Assembly (NCBI RefSeq): GCF_963259705.1
Contig: NC_081844.1
Coordinates: forward strand, 26,428,294-26,492,293
Direction of reading: 5' to 3'
Length of the DNA: 64,000 bases
Source of the DNA: Myotis daubentonii
Lineage: Eukaryota; Chordata; Mammalia; Chiroptera; Vespertilionidae
The position numbers and the translations under genes were made by a program. Position 1 is the first letter of the stretch. Each line of letters opens with the position of its first letter. This document shows, in pieces, positions 23,294 to 47,035 of this stretch. The notes beneath the pieces are model-generated. The model did no database searches. It saw nothing but the letters and a program-made list of their open reading frames with translations, and had not been told where the DNA came from.

Positions 23294-24022
23294 TGTTAAC
23301 GTAAAAAACCATTGAAACCTGTAAAGAATTTTTGTGAGTTTATTTGAGCCAAACTGTCAACATATGCCGGGAAGCAGAACCTCAATGGATTGAGATAATG
23401 CTCCAGAGAATGGCGGGTTACATCTGTATTTATACATTGCAATCAAAGGAGGGATGTAGGTGGGTTACATGAAATCCATTGGTGATAGACTAGAGAGGCG
23501 GGAGAAAGCAAAGGGGGGGAGGGAGAGAAACCCTGGGATTGGATGAAAAGTAAAATGATGGACACATACTAGGGTGGCTGCAGGAACAATTAACATGATA
23601 ATGAAGGAATTTGTGGTAGCTGTCCTGGCACCCAACAAATTAGGTTGTTCCCCAAGGGGTCCAGAAAAAGGGAAGTTACAAATTATCCAGACATTTCAAA
23701 GGGTATATTATCATAGATGCAAAGGCACGTAGGCTCAGTGAAGGTAAAGGTTGATCTTGTCAGTAAAGATACCTGCCTAGGACATAACTACCCACCATAA
23801 CTGCTTTTAGTTGAAGTTTAATTTCAGACCATCCTTTGTGGTACCTTTGGGTCTCTGAGTTTGCAAGACTGCCATGCAGGCCTCCCCTGAGCTTCTCAGG
23901 TTAGCATGTGGCCCTTTCGTCCACACAGGCAATGTGGCCTGGGGGTTTGCAAAGGGCAGGGGGCATCTGGGACTATATTACTTCCTTTCTGCAACATGGT
24001 TGTTAGTCTTTTCATGATAACA
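23294..24022 (-). mobile_element. ERV LTR, reverse (ERVL-like)
   Basis: Reversed, it has a GTATAAATACAGATG TATA region, CTCAAATAAACTCAC polyadenylation region and an end ACGTTAACA. The start would be TGTTATCATG. A duplication is not clear, so the limits are approximate. No coding sequence. Confidence 0.5.
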
Positions 24023-24111
24023 GGCAGCTCAGAGATGGGGAGGATGGGCTGAATTTCCAGGTGAGCTCCCAGGTCTCACGTGCAACTCCCAGCCAGATTA
24101 GAAAGTGCTTT

Positions 24112-24115
24112 TAAA

Positions 24116-24160
<45 letters not shown>

Positions 24161-24361
24161 ATTGATTTCAGAGAGGAAGGGAGAAGAATAGAGAGATAGA
24201 AACATCAATGATGAGAGAGAGTCATTGATCGTCTGCCTTCTGCACGCCCTGCACTGGGGACCAAGCCCGAAACCCGGGCATGTGTCCTTGACTGGAATTG
24301 AACCTGGGACCCTTCAGTCCACAGACCGATGCTCTATCCACTGAACCAAACCAGCTAGGGC
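24112..24361 (-). mobile_element. Ves SINE with (TG)n in its tail
   Basis: The tail holds a TG repeat at 24123-24158. The head ends CCAAACCAGCTAGGGC. AGAAAGTGCTTTTAAAA / AGAAAGTGCTTTTTAAA lies on both sides. Confidence 0.9.
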
Positions 24362-24405
24362 TAGAAAGTGCTTTTTAAAAATCAAAACAAAACAATTACG
24401 GTTAA

Positions 24406-24839
24406 TGTTATGCCCATATTTCAAGATCCCCAATAGACCACACCAGGGAGCCAGCCGTGTCCAATGCAAAAGCAAAGAGTCTTTATTCGAGCTAGCTCGA
24501 GCTCCCCATCCACCACACTCACCGACACAACGGCAAGCCAAGTGGCAGAGAGAAGGAACTCTGTATCGAGAGAGGTTTTATAGGGTTGGAAGGGGAGGAG
24601 AAAGGACTGTGGGCCCTGCCAACTGGCCAGGCACAAGTCGGTGTCTAGTTACACAGGATGTGGTCATATCTACAGCGACTTCCCTTGATTGTCATTGGTT
24701 AGTTTAAAGAAGTCCTGGGTGTTGCTAGCAGAGGCTTGGGCTTCTGGGAAGAAGCCTTGCTGAGCATGTGGCCAAGGTAAGATGGAGGGCGTAGCCCTTA
24801 CCCTGGGGCAAGATGGAGAGCGTAGTCCTCGCCCTTTCA
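24406..24839 (-). mobile_element. Solo LTR of a class I-like endogenous retrovirus
   Basis: 434 bp with TG...CA ends and a perfect 5-bp duplication GTTAA (24401-24405, 24840-24844). Read on the minus strand, it carries a CCAAT box (AACCAATGACAATC, about 24690), a TATA box (CCCTATAAAACC, about 24580) and AATAAAG (24481-24488). That gives a complete U3-R-U5 layout. No internal viral genes remain, so it is a recombination product. The class I assignment rests on layout only. Confidence 0.85.
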
Positions 24840-24844
24840 GTTAA

Positions 24845-25350
24845 CAGAGCATGATTAAATTTTCTTATTTCTTATAACTAAGACCTGCCTATTAATCAGT
24901 GGTGCTTTCAGAGAAAGAGCTCCCCCACCCTCCCAGGAAAAGATTTTGATCAGAAGGGAGAAATGATAAAGATTATGATGAGACTTTAAACTTTTGAACT
25001 TTAAAGTTTAAGGGAACATGATCAGTCTGGAGGGTCTGTGGAAGGAGTTAGGGTTTATGGGAGGAGTTATTGCACTCTCATCCTGAGAACCCTACAGGAA
25101 GAACTCTATGCTTACAACAAAGTTCTATGTTTGTAACTACCCCTTTCCAATAGAAAGGAAAAGGGAAGTTAAGGGATGCTGGGCACTATGTGCACATGGC
25201 TTGCCATGCCTGCATACACTGGATTGCATTTCTTTCTCTTTCCCAAATAAATCCTTTTTGGTGACAAAATGAGATAGGCAAGCACTCCACAAGTCCAGTT
25301 GTCAGGAGCCAAAAACTCATTAATCGATCCTTATATCCTTATATCATCCC
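24845..25350 (+). repeat. LTR-like sequence with polyadenylation signal
   Basis: A sequence ending in CTTTCCCAAATAAATCCTTTTTGG (AATAAA at about 25246) looks like the 3' half of an LTR, sense orientation. Start and family not resolved. Confidence 0.35.
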
Positions 25351-25827
25351 TTCTTTTTACAGCCAATTAGCTGCTAGACTGAAGGACACTGCTGTCTGCA
25401 AGTTTTACTTTGATGGGCTTACATTTTGTGCCTTCCAGTCATGCATGTGCACTAGCAAAAAAGGCTGTCTTCCCCCCTTCCCTCCCTCATGACCCTCCCT
25501 CATTTAAATGCTAAAAGCCACATCCCTGGGTGGAGATTTAGCGTGCTGATTAGATATGCCCTCCTGGAAGAAGCTTGTAGTTCCACTGCAGGCCCGCAAA
25601 TTCTCCACCACTCTATACTGAAATGTCACACTTAGATGTCATCTATTCCGCCTCAAATTCCTTAAAACTGTTCCCTGGCTTTTGTTCAGAGAGCAACATT
25701 TCTCCTTTTCCCTTTAAATGTTGTCTCCCTTGGTGTACAAGCTATTTAATAAACCTCCACCTGAGCCTTAATTCTTGTGGTGCACTTTGTTCATTTCTAT
25801 CTTGGGATTTCCTAAAAAGCTAGGATG
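25351..25827 (+). repeat. Second LTR-like sequence
   Basis: CAAGCTATTTAATAAACCTCC (AATAAA at 25748-25753), followed by a GT-rich TTCTTGTGGTGCACTTTG, is a typical R-U5 layout. CATGACCCTCCCTCATTTAAATG lies upstream. Limits uncertain. Confidence 0.4.
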
Positions 25828-25995
25828 GGCCCTAACCAGTTTGGCTCAGTGGATAGAGTGTCGGCCTGCGGACCAAAGGGTTCAATTCTGGTCAAGGGCA
25901 CGTACCTCAGTTGTAGGCTCCTTCCCAGCCCAGGTCCTGGTCAGGGCACTTGCAGAAGGCAACCAATTCTGAAAATCAATGGGAAAATATCCTCA
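25828..25995 (+). mobile_element. Ves SINE, AATGG-tailed subfamily, shortened
   Basis: GCCCTAACCAGTTTGGCTCAG head, ACCAAAGGGTTCAATTCTGG, and GAAAATCAATGGGAAAATATC. About 40 bp of the CT-rich body is missing, and the poly-A tail is cut by the next insertion. Confidence 0.85.
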
Positions 25996-26003
25996 CTCTA
26001 GCC

Positions 26004-26217
26004 CAGTGATTCTCAACCTTCTGGCCCTTTAAATACAGTTCCTCATGTTGTGACCCCAACCATAAAATTATTTTTGTTGCTACTTCAATAACTGTAATTT
26101 TGCTACTGTTATGAATCATAATGTAAATATCTGATATGCAGGATGGTCTTAGGCGACCCCTGTGAAAGGGTCATTCGACCGCCAAAGGGGTCGCGACCCA
26201 CAGGTTGAGAACCGCTG
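26004..26217. mobile_element. hAT MITE (URR1-like)
   Basis: 214 bp from CAGTGATTCTCAACCTTCTG to CAGGTTGAGAACCGCTG, with GTTGCTACTTCAATAACTG and ACCGCCAAAGGGGTCGCG inside. Flanks CTCTAGCC / CTCTAGTC (7 of 8). The target is the 5' edge of the Ves SINE at 26218. Confidence 0.85.
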
Positions 26218-26423
26218 CTCTAGTCGGTTTACTCAGTGGATAGAGCGCTGGCCTGCAGACTGAAGGATCCCAGGTTTGATTCGGTCAAGGGCACATGCCC
26301 GTGTTTCAGGCTCGATCCCCAATAGGGGGCGTGCAGAAGGCAGCTGATCAATAACTCTTATTGATGTTTTTCCATCTCTTTCCCCCTCTCTCTTCCTCTC
26401 TGAAATCAATAAAAAATGTATTG

Positions 26424-26424
<1 letters not shown>
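26218..26424 (+). mobile_element. Ves SINE
   Basis: CTCTAGTCGGTTTACTCAG head, GGTCAAGGGCACATGCC, CAGCTGATCAATAAC and GAAATCAATAAAAAATGTA. Its poly-A tail seeded the following microsatellite. Confidence 0.87.
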
Positions 26425-26703
<279 letters not shown>

Positions 26704-26734
26704 AGCCCTTGGGTGAGGATAAAAAATTTAAAAT

Positions 26735-26805
26735 AAGCCAGGATGGTTTAGCGGTAGAATTTTCACCTGACATATAAGAGCTCCTGTTTTAATTTCCAGC
26801 CAAAA
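26735..26805 (+). pseudogene. tRNA-Gly-like pseudogene
   Basis: GGATGGTTTAGCGGTAGAAT, TTTCACCTGACATATAAGAG and TTTTAATTTCCAGCC follow the tRNA-Gly layout (GGTTCAGTGGTAGAATTCTC, a GCCTGCC anticodon arm, a GGTTCGATTCCCGGCC T arm). The T arm and anticodon arm are mutated, so it should not be functional. Confidence 0.5.
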
Positions 26806-27226
26806 CTCTATATTGGTGTTGGTGATCTCTTTTGCCCTCTATCCTGGGAGATCACAAGAACCCAGGGAGCCGATAACAGAAACACCTGGTCAATATTGAT
26901 TTTCAGTGGACGTAATGGAATATTCTTCAACCATAAAAACAAATGAAGTATTGATACATACCACAACAGGAATGTGCCCTGAGAAAAATGATGCTCAGTG
27001 AGTGAAGTCAGTCATGAAGACCATATCTACACTAATAAAAGAGAAAAATGGTAACTGGCATATGACGCTACCCTTTTCATTGGCTAATCAGGGCTATATG
27101 CAAATTAACTGCCAACTAGATGGTGCTTAATTTGCATATGTAGGCACAATGCAGGGAGGCGAAAGGGAAAGCAGGAAGAAGGCCCCTGCCACTGACAGTG
27201 ATCAGAAACCCAGGGGGGAGCTAAGA

Positions 27227-27280
27227 GCTGGGGGGCAGGGCAAAGGCGGCCCCAGGGCCGCCTTTGCCCTGCCCCCCAGC
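27227..27280. repeat. Perfect inverted repeat, 26-bp arms
   Basis: GCTGGGGGGCAGGGCAAAGG + CGGCCC, then a CA loop, then its exact complement. A very GC-rich hairpin inside the Helitron. Confidence 0.95.
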
Positions 27281-27399
27281 CATGATCAGAGAATCAGGTG
27301 CCTTTTCTTCCCTGGCCAGTGATAGCAGGAAGTAGGGGTGGAGCCAGCGATGGGAGCTGGGCACGGTCGAAGCTGGCAGTCCCAGGAGCTAGGGGTCCC

Positions 27400-28210
27400 T
27401 TGCCTGGGCCTAAAGCGAAGCCCACGATCGCAGGGCCGCTGCAGCTGCGGGTCCCCGCTGCCCGGGCCGGATGCCTCAGCCAGAGGCGTTAGGCCTGGGC
27501 AGGGGCGGAGCCTGCAACCGTGGGGAGCTGGGAGTCCCCTGCCCAGGCCTAATGCCTCGGCCAGAGGCGTTAGGCCTGGGCAGGGGCGGAGCCTGCAACC
27601 GTGGGGAGCTGGGAGTCCCCTGCCCAGGCCTAACACCTCTGCTGGAGGCCTCAGGCCTGGTCAAGGGGCCGATCCGGTGATTGGTGATCAGAGGGTGATG
27701 AGGGTCAACTCCTCTGGCCGAGGCATCAGGCCTGGGCGGGGGGCGGAGCCGGGGATTGGGGGGATATGATGGTGCCCTTGCCCAGGCCTGAAGCCTGGGT
27801 CAGAGGCGTCAGGCTTGGGTGGGGGGTGGAGCAAGCGATCAGAGGGAGATGGGGATCCCTTGCCCAGGCATGATTCCTGGGCCAGAGGCCTCAGGCCTGG
27901 GCAGGGGCCAGAGCCAGTGATCGGGGGGAGATGGGGGTCCCCTGTCCAGGGCTGACACCTCTGGCAGAGGCGTCAGGCCTGGGCAAGGGGCCGATCAGGC
28001 GATCGGAGGGTGATGGGGTCTACGCCTCTGGCCGAGGCATCAGGCCTGGGCAAGGGGCAGAGCCAGCAATCTGAGGGGGCTGGGGGCAGAACCAGTGATG
28101 GGGGGAAATGAGGGTCCCCTGCCCAGGCCTGACGCCTCTGTCAGACAGAGGCGTCAGGCCTGGGCAAGGGGCCGATCCTGCGATTGGAGGGTGATGGGGG
28201 TCAACGCCTG
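27400..28210 (+). repeat. ~80-bp minisatellite in the Helitron
   Basis: Two neighbouring units of 81 bp (about 27471-27632) are nearly identical. Each contains GGCGTTAGGCCTGGGCAGG and GGAGCTGGGAGTCCCCTG. About eight more diverged units follow, recognisable by CAGAGGCGTCAGGCCTGGG. Unit length varies from about 75 to 85 bp. Confidence 0.88.
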
Positions 28211-28480
28211 AGGGCTCCCAGTATGTGAGAGGGGGCAGGCTGGGCTGAGGGACACTCCCCCCCACACACACCCAGTGCACGAATTTCGTGCACCGGGCCC
28301 CTAGTATTATATAATACCATGCATATGAAAGACCCCAGTAGTAACTCTAAGGTAGATTAGTGATTGCCCAGGGGTGGGGATTGGAGAAGGAAGATGGGAA
28401 GACTGAGAGTGATAGATAAATTGTACAATGCAGTATATGTACATCAAATCATCTTATTGTAATCTTTGTAAAGCGAAAAA

Positions 28481-28764
28481 GAAGTTTTCAAGCGCATCCC
28501 AAAGTTACATGACAATTTCTAAGTTTTGCTTATATCAGTAATTAAACCTTCGGGATATTAAACCCGTTGACATGTTGGAGTTTTCTAGGGTCACATGGAG
28601 AAACTGACCTAAAATAAATTTCCTTTAGTGCCAAAGGAAATCATTCCTCTCCCTTCCTCTCTGAAATCAATACACCTGAAAATGTAATGAACACACCTCC
28701 CACCTTGTGGTTAGCTTGAGAAAATCCTTGTGTTCAGCGGGGTTCCATTTCACACCAGCACCAA
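28481..28764. other. Unassigned stretch upstream of the KZNF2 promoter
   Basis: Contains a small SINE 3' piece (CTTCCTCTCTGAAATCAATA at about 28652). Otherwise nothing recognisable. Confidence 0.4.
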
Positions 28765-29495
28765 GTGCTCTGGGTTCTTTCTCTTAGGGACCAAATGAGA
28801 GGCAATGAGAAAGGCATAGGTGGAAGGTTCAAGGCTTGCAAGAACCAAAGACCCAAATGGAGCCAGACTCTATTACAGAAGGTCGGATTGTCTGTGTTTC
28901 TAAACCAGGGTCACAGTTCTACGAGTGAAGTCGCAGCCTTACGCCAAATCCTTGACTCCCTGCAAGACATCAAACCATCTTCCGCCAGGGCGGTCTGGCT
29001 GAACCTACTCTCTTGTCTGTACTTGCTCCATCTTGAAACTGAATCACGAATTCTCGGCGCACACCTCCGACCACGCCTTCCCACGACGCTGTGGAAAAGA
29101 CAAAGGAGTCAGCCCCCGGCCAGGAAAAAAGTTCTGTTTGAAAGCCAATGTTAGTGGGGTAGGATGGGGGTGGGGGCGGGGTGGGGGCGGGCGTAGACTC
29201 CCGGCCTCAGACAGAAGCTAGGTCTGCAGAACCCCAGGTCCTCCCGGCGGTTGTCACTCAGGCACGCGGGGGCGCGGCCTTCCAAACCGACCAATCGGAG
29301 GCCTCCCTGGAACGGATGGGTGGGGCGACGGCCGGCCCCGGCGTGGAGGTCGTTTCTCCCCTGGCAACGCTCTAGGTCGCTCCTCGGCTGCCTCACGCCG
29401 ACCCTGGTGGCTTGGCCACGGCCGCTGTCGCGCTGTGGTCTGTGCCGGTGGTGAGAGTCGTAGGCCGGACTCGGGGAGACCCAGGAAGCCTAGCC
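28765..29495 (+). promoter_or_regulatory. KZNF2 promoter, CpG island and 5' UTR
   Basis: GC- and CpG-rich from about 29150 to 29950. A CCAAT box (GACCAATCGGAGG, about 29290) lies about 200 nt before the start codon, next to GC boxes (GGGGGCGGGG at about 29170). No TATA box. The upstream part 28800-29080 has a matching copy at 45.25-45.6 kb, and the CCAAT block matches the third promoter (GTCCAATCAGGAG at 54428). No transcription start can be read from sequence. Confidence 0.75.
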
Positions 29496-43219
<13,724 letters not shown>

Positions 43220-43222
<3 letters not shown>

Positions 43223-43262
43223 CATAGGAAAGACTTCAGTCGATCCACATCCTTACATGTGG
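43220..43262 (+). pseudogene. Half-finger after the KZNF2 stop
   Basis: The TAG falls where the next finger should have a CAG/AAG codon: ECK, stop, then H-R-K-D-F-S-R-S-T-S-L-H in the same frame. It is a 19th finger lost by a point stop, followed by a frame-breaking G run. Confidence 0.75.
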
Positions 43263-43364
43263 GGTGGGGGTAGCTATAAATATATGAGTAACATGAGGAA
43301 GCTCGATGGAAATTAATCCATGTGTAATGTTCTAGAAAACTTTCAACATGAAAGTTATTATAAA

Positions 43365-43672
43365 CTAGAGGCCTGGTGCACAGAGTCATGCACTGGTGGA
43401 GTCCCTTGGTCTAGCCTGTGGGGATCGGGCCAAAATTAGCTCTCTGAAATCCCTTGAGGAGCCCCAGATTGTGAGAGGGCAGTTCTTGGGTGACACACCC
43501 CAGAATCAGGCTCCCTTCTCTCTGGTCCCAGGTGCGTCGCCCGAAAAACCTCAGCTGCCAAGTCACCACAGCTTGGCAGCTCCTGTGTTGAGCATCTGCC
43601 CCCTGGTGGTCAGTGTGCGTCTTAGCTGCTGGTCGAAAGGTCAGCCAGTCACTTGGGTTTTGTATATAGAGA
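43365..43672 (-). mobile_element. Helitron in the KZNF2 3' UTR
   Basis: CTAGAGGCCTGGTGCACAG at the left (reversed 3' end) and TGTATATAGAGA at the right (reversed TC start). It begins 143 nt after the stop, before the conserved polyadenylation signal. The mRNA 3' UTR should therefore contain it. Confidence 0.88.
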
Positions 43673-44078
43673 TGTAAGTATTGTGTTTATCGAGCCTCCT
43701 TAAAGTGCGTTGCTGGACTATGGATTCCTACTAGTGATTTTCCAAGCTGAATATTCAGATAACTGTAGCATATCATGCAGCAATAATATATGATTATAGG
43801 TAGTGCTTTCTCCCCCCCTTTAAATCAGTTAATATTTCCATTTTGAAACGATGGATTCATAGATGAAGTGTATTTTTAATATGGAGTTGGGTTTAATTTT
43901 TTCATAATGTATTTGTTGTGTATTAAGGGAATATTGAAAAATGAAAGTTTGGTTTTGGGGATTTTCCTATTGGTTTTGTGACAGTTCCTGGATGTCCTTA
44001 GTCTATTATATATATTCTACCTTTCTTAATGAGAAAGCTCCTTTTTAGGTATAGGAGTCTTTTTTCATGTTCCACATC

Positions 44079-44084
44079 AATAAA
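44079..44084 (+). promoter_or_regulatory. Candidate polyadenylation signal of KZNF2
   Basis: AATAAA in CCACATCAATAAACC, at the position matching 4965-4970 in KZNF1. The 3' UTR would be about 860 nt, Helitron included. Confidence 0.55.
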
Positions 44085-44332
44085 CCATTGGAATACATTT
44101 TATGTTAAGTATATGATAGTTTCATGTGAATTATTGTTTTCATGTGGATTTCTCCTTGGCAACACCAGGGTGTTGTGAGCTAAAAGGATGTCAGAATCAG
44201 TGGCAGAACATATAGGATGAACCGATTCCCCTTAGTCACAGCTGTCACATTTTATCAGACCTGCTTTCTTAATTATTTCTGCAATACTTAAAACTTGATT
44301 TACTTTAAATGAAAAAACAAATGACTCTAGAA

Positions 44333-44548
44333 CAGGGATGGGCAAACTTTTTGACTCGAGGGCCACAATGGGTTCTTAAACTGGACCGGAGGGCCGGAAC
44401 AAAAGCATGGATGGAGTGTTTGTGTGAACTAATATAAATTCAAAGTAAACATCATTACATAAAAGGGTACGGTCTTTTTTTTTTTTTTTTAGTTTTATTC
44501 ATTTCAAACGGGCCGGATGGCCTGCGGGCCGTAGTTTGCCCACGGCTG
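44333..44548. mobile_element. hAT MITE with 8-bp duplication
   Basis: 216 bp from CAGGGATGGGCAAACTTTTTG to GTAGTTTGCCCACGGCTG, flanked by CTCTAGAA at 44325-44332 and 44549-44556. The same family as 10413-10624, in the opposite orientation. Confidence 0.93.
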
Positions 44549-44559
44549 CTCTAGAATTT

Positions 44560-45240
44560 GTTGAAATTCCATTAGTGTCTTTCTCCAAGACACTATAGAG
44601 GCATCCAAGAGTCTCCAAAGCCATGGTGGACATAAATTCCCCAGGGCATTCTCATTCAAGAGACTTTGCTGTATCCAGTAGAGCAGCCATTGCTGGCAAT
44701 GACAAAACCCTTTTGTACTGGAGGCCCTCCCAGGCCTTGGGTTAATCTTGTTCTGCAGTCTGCCTCTCCTTTTGCCTTAGGTCATGAATGGGGGACCCTC
44801 GGGCTTTCTAGCTATAGTTCTCATTGAAGAGATACTAGTACCTACAGCACAGAGCGAAAATGGTGCCCCTGGTATATCCCACCTATAAGAGGAAGTGTGT
44901 TTCCTTAACATTAATTCAGTCTGTTTTGAAGAAGGTAACTTTTCTAGACATACTGGCCACTTTGGGAATCTCTTAGGAGCACATGAGATTCATATGCTTT
45001 ATAGACAGTATGCCTGCACCACACCTGGTGGAGGCCCCTGCAGAGATGCTGCATTTTGTCCTTAGATTGAACAGGCCTGATTAAAGACAGGACACCAGCA
45101 GCAGATCTGTTAAATGCCAGACAGTTATGTTAGCATTAGAGAACATCATGGCCAGAATCGAACTCATTTACACATTTTCTGGCACTAGCCGATATCTAGC
45201 TGTCTCATCTTACCAATAGCAGTAACTCCTTATCCAATGT
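44560..45240. other. Unassigned intergenic sequence
   Basis: No repeat, open frame or splice pattern that I can support between the KZNF2 3' end and the duplicated promoter block. Confidence 0.4.
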
Positions 45241-45644
45241 CACCCTTTGGCATAACGAACTCGGAATATCTTGCTTCACAGTAACCAAGTACAAGTCAAG
45301 TAATGGGTGGAAGCCTCAACACTAAGCAAAGATCACAGTAGAGCTAGACTCGGTATTACGTATGATGAGGTCATGTTTAAATGCGCTTGTAAACCAGGAT
45401 TACAGTTCCATAAGTGGCTTTGCAGCCCATGCCAACCCCTCATCCAGAAAGGACCTCAGACCCTCTCGTCCCAATCTGGCCTGGGCGCCCCTCTTGTTCA
45501 GGACAAGGGAGGCCCTCTTTCTGGAAACTGAGTCTGGAATTTCCAGCGCACACATGGTTCCACTTCAGGAAGAGCTACCAATACAGGAAGACACCATTGC
45601 CCCTCTAAGGCCACGGACCAGTTTGGGTAAAAAGGGTCTTGGGG

Positions 45645-45868
45645 GCCAAAACCGGTTTGTCTCAGTGGATGGAGCGTCGGCCTGCGGACTGAGGGGTCCC
45701 GGGTTCGATTCTGGTCAGGGGCATGTACCTGGGTTGTGGGCACGTCCCCGGTGGAGGGTGTGCGGGAGGCAGCTGATCGATGTTTCTCTCTCATCGATGT
45801 TTCTGGCTCTCTATCTCTCTCCCTTCCTCTCTGTAAGGAATCAATAAAATATATTTTTTAAAAAAAAA
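45645..45868 (+). mobile_element. Ves SINE (young subfamily)
   Basis: GCCAAAACCGGTTTGTCTCAG to AATCAATAAAATATATTTTT. Duplication AAAAAGGGTCTTGGGG on both sides. Inserted in the beheaded promoter copy. Confidence 0.95.
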
Positions 45869-45906
45869 AGGGTCTTGGGGGATGAGGAGGACAATCGCGA
45901 CTCATT

Positions 45907-45923
45907 GGGGGGGGGGGGGGGGC
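45907..45923 (+). repeat. Poly-G run
   Basis: About 16 uninterrupted G followed by CGGGGG; the corresponding place in the KZNF2 promoter is GGGGGTGGGGGCGGGGTGGG. Confidence 0.9.
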
Positions 45924-46229
45924 GGGGGTTATGCCTGGGAGGGACTGTGGCCTGTGGTGTTCCCAGTCCCTCCTTTCTCCCTAGGGGACACATTTTCTCC
46001 TGAGGTTTCCAGTGTGTGGCAAGCTAAGTCTTTAAGTCTACGACCCATTGATTAATACTAAGATGGCCAAGCTGAGGATCCTTCATGCTTATAAATTTAT
46101 TTTTTCATGCACAATTAGAAAAAGCTGCTATAAAACTAGGCAGAATGAATGGAAAACATTAAATTGGCCTCCGCTTCCATTTAAATAAATGGACCAACCT
46201 ATGATGCTGTTTAAGTGCCAGCTCATTTG

Positions 46230-46374
46230 TGTGTGTGTGTGTGCGTGTGCGTGTGTGTGTGTGAATCCTCACTCAAGGATAGCAACCTAGGTGCCTGCCC
46301 TTGATCGGAATCAAACCCGGGACCCTTCAGTCCATGGGTTGATGCTCTGTCCACTGAGCCAAACCAGCTAGGGC
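46230..46374 (-). mobile_element. (GT)n and shortened Ves SINE
   Basis: A GT/CGTG repeat at 46231-46262 sits at the tail of a reversed SINE. AATCCTCACTCAAGGATAGC runs directly into CCTAGGTGCCTGCCCTTG, so the CT-rich middle is deleted. Head CCAAACCAGCTAGGGC. Confidence 0.82.
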
Positions 46375-46435
46375 TCAACCCAATTTTTGAGGTATTAAAA
46401 ATGACTGTCCTTATTTTAAAGGGGGGAAAGTCATG

Positions 46436-46515
46436 TCCTGACCAGTATGGCTCGGTTGGAGCGTTGTCCTGTACACCTAAAGGTCACCGGTTTGATTCCC
46501 AGTCAGGGAAAGCTG
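46436..46515 (+). mobile_element. Older Ves-like SINE head
   Basis: CCTGACCAGTATGGCTCGGTTGG and CCGGTTTGATTCCCAGTCAGGG. The 3' part is missing. The following text joins the duplicated intron block. Confidence 0.7.
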
Positions 46516-46574
46516 GGGGTGCAGGTGCACCTGGGCGAAAGGTTGAAGTAATGCCGGTGGTCTTAATCCAGCAT

Positions 46575-47035
46575 CTAGAAGGGTTCAGGAACCTGGAGAA
46601 GGTGCTGTGGGTAAATTAAATAAGAGTCCAGAGACAAAACAATTTTGAAAGGCATTATAGGGAGTCAGAGAAGACTTAGCTAAAGGGACTAAGTTCTCCT
46701 TGTCTCGGGACCCCTTGCTATTTATTAACACAATTTGTCCTAATGCAAGGTAGATATACATCAAAGGCCAGGGTTAGTATACAGAAGCATTGTCAGATTG
46801 GGGAATTGCCTTCGGCTGTTCAGGTGTTTGGCCAGTAGGAGGCAATAACATGTAGATTGAAATGCCCTCAGCTGCCTGGCAGCAATCATTTTATGCATCC
46901 TTTTCAGGTTTGGGGAGATGCCCTCAGCCACCTCCAGATTCAGCCCTGCTGACATCCTTGAATTGGCTTCCGGCAGCGAAGCCCCTTCTGAGGTTTTAGT
47001 TATGCTTCCCCTGCGCCTGTTTCTAGGCATACAGG
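46575..47035 (-). repeat. LTR-like insertion in the duplicated block
   Basis: GAGTCCAGAGACAAAACAATTT, ACCCCTTGCTATTTATTAAC and a decreasing GC layout suggest a reversed LTR. It separates two pieces (46506-46540 and 47040-47215) that are adjacent in KZNF2 intron 1 near 31.7-31.98 kb. The limits come from that comparison. Confidence 0.45.

Larger units (their letters stand above)
27026..28304 (+). mobile_element. 1.28-kb Helitron carrying a GC-rich minisatellite
   Basis: TCTACACTAATAAAAGAGAA start and GAATTTCGTGCACCGGGCC + CCTAG end with T after. The 3' hairpin GCACGAATTTCGTGC is perfect. Inside are a palindrome (27227-27280) and roughly ten GC-rich units (27400-28210). No Rep or helicase motifs; the open frames come from the 81-bp unit length, a multiple of three. 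Confidence 0.9.
26890..28480 (+). repeat. Old L1 3' end, split by a Helitron
   Basis: Left part: GTAATGGAATATTCTTCAACC, CATAAAAACAAATGAAGTA. Right part after 28304: CATATGAAAGACCCCAG, GTAGATTAGTGATTGCCCAGG, TAAATTGTACAATGCAG. These are consecutive parts of an old L1 3' end, with the Helitron between them. Confidence 0.7.
45245..46010 (+). pseudogene. Beheaded copy of the KZNF2 promoter region
   Basis: 45300-45570 matches 28840-29075 in order (AAACCAGGATTACAGTTCCA vs AAACCAGGGTCACAGTTCTA; CCAGCGCACAC vs CGGCGCACAC). 45925-46020 matches 29830-29925 (GGGAGGGACTGTGG, GTCCCTCCTTTCTCCC, CCTGAGGTTTCCAG). About 640 bp with the CCAAT box, 5' UTR and ATG exon is missing between. A Ves SINE (45645-45868) and a G run are inserted. 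I infer a dead duplicate of the KZNF start region. Confidence 0.65.

Noticed and set aside
20842..24839. A full provirus between LTRs
   Set aside because: The LTRs belong to different families and orientations, and there is no gag, pol or env sequence between them.
27286..27769. Repetitive open frames of 116-143 aa
   Set aside because: They come from the 81-bp (27-codon) Helitron minisatellite, with no stop in the unit. No domain on either strand.
27400..28210. CRISPR-like repeat array
   Set aside because: Units are contiguous and about 80 bp, without unique spacers, inside a Helitron in a mammalian genome.
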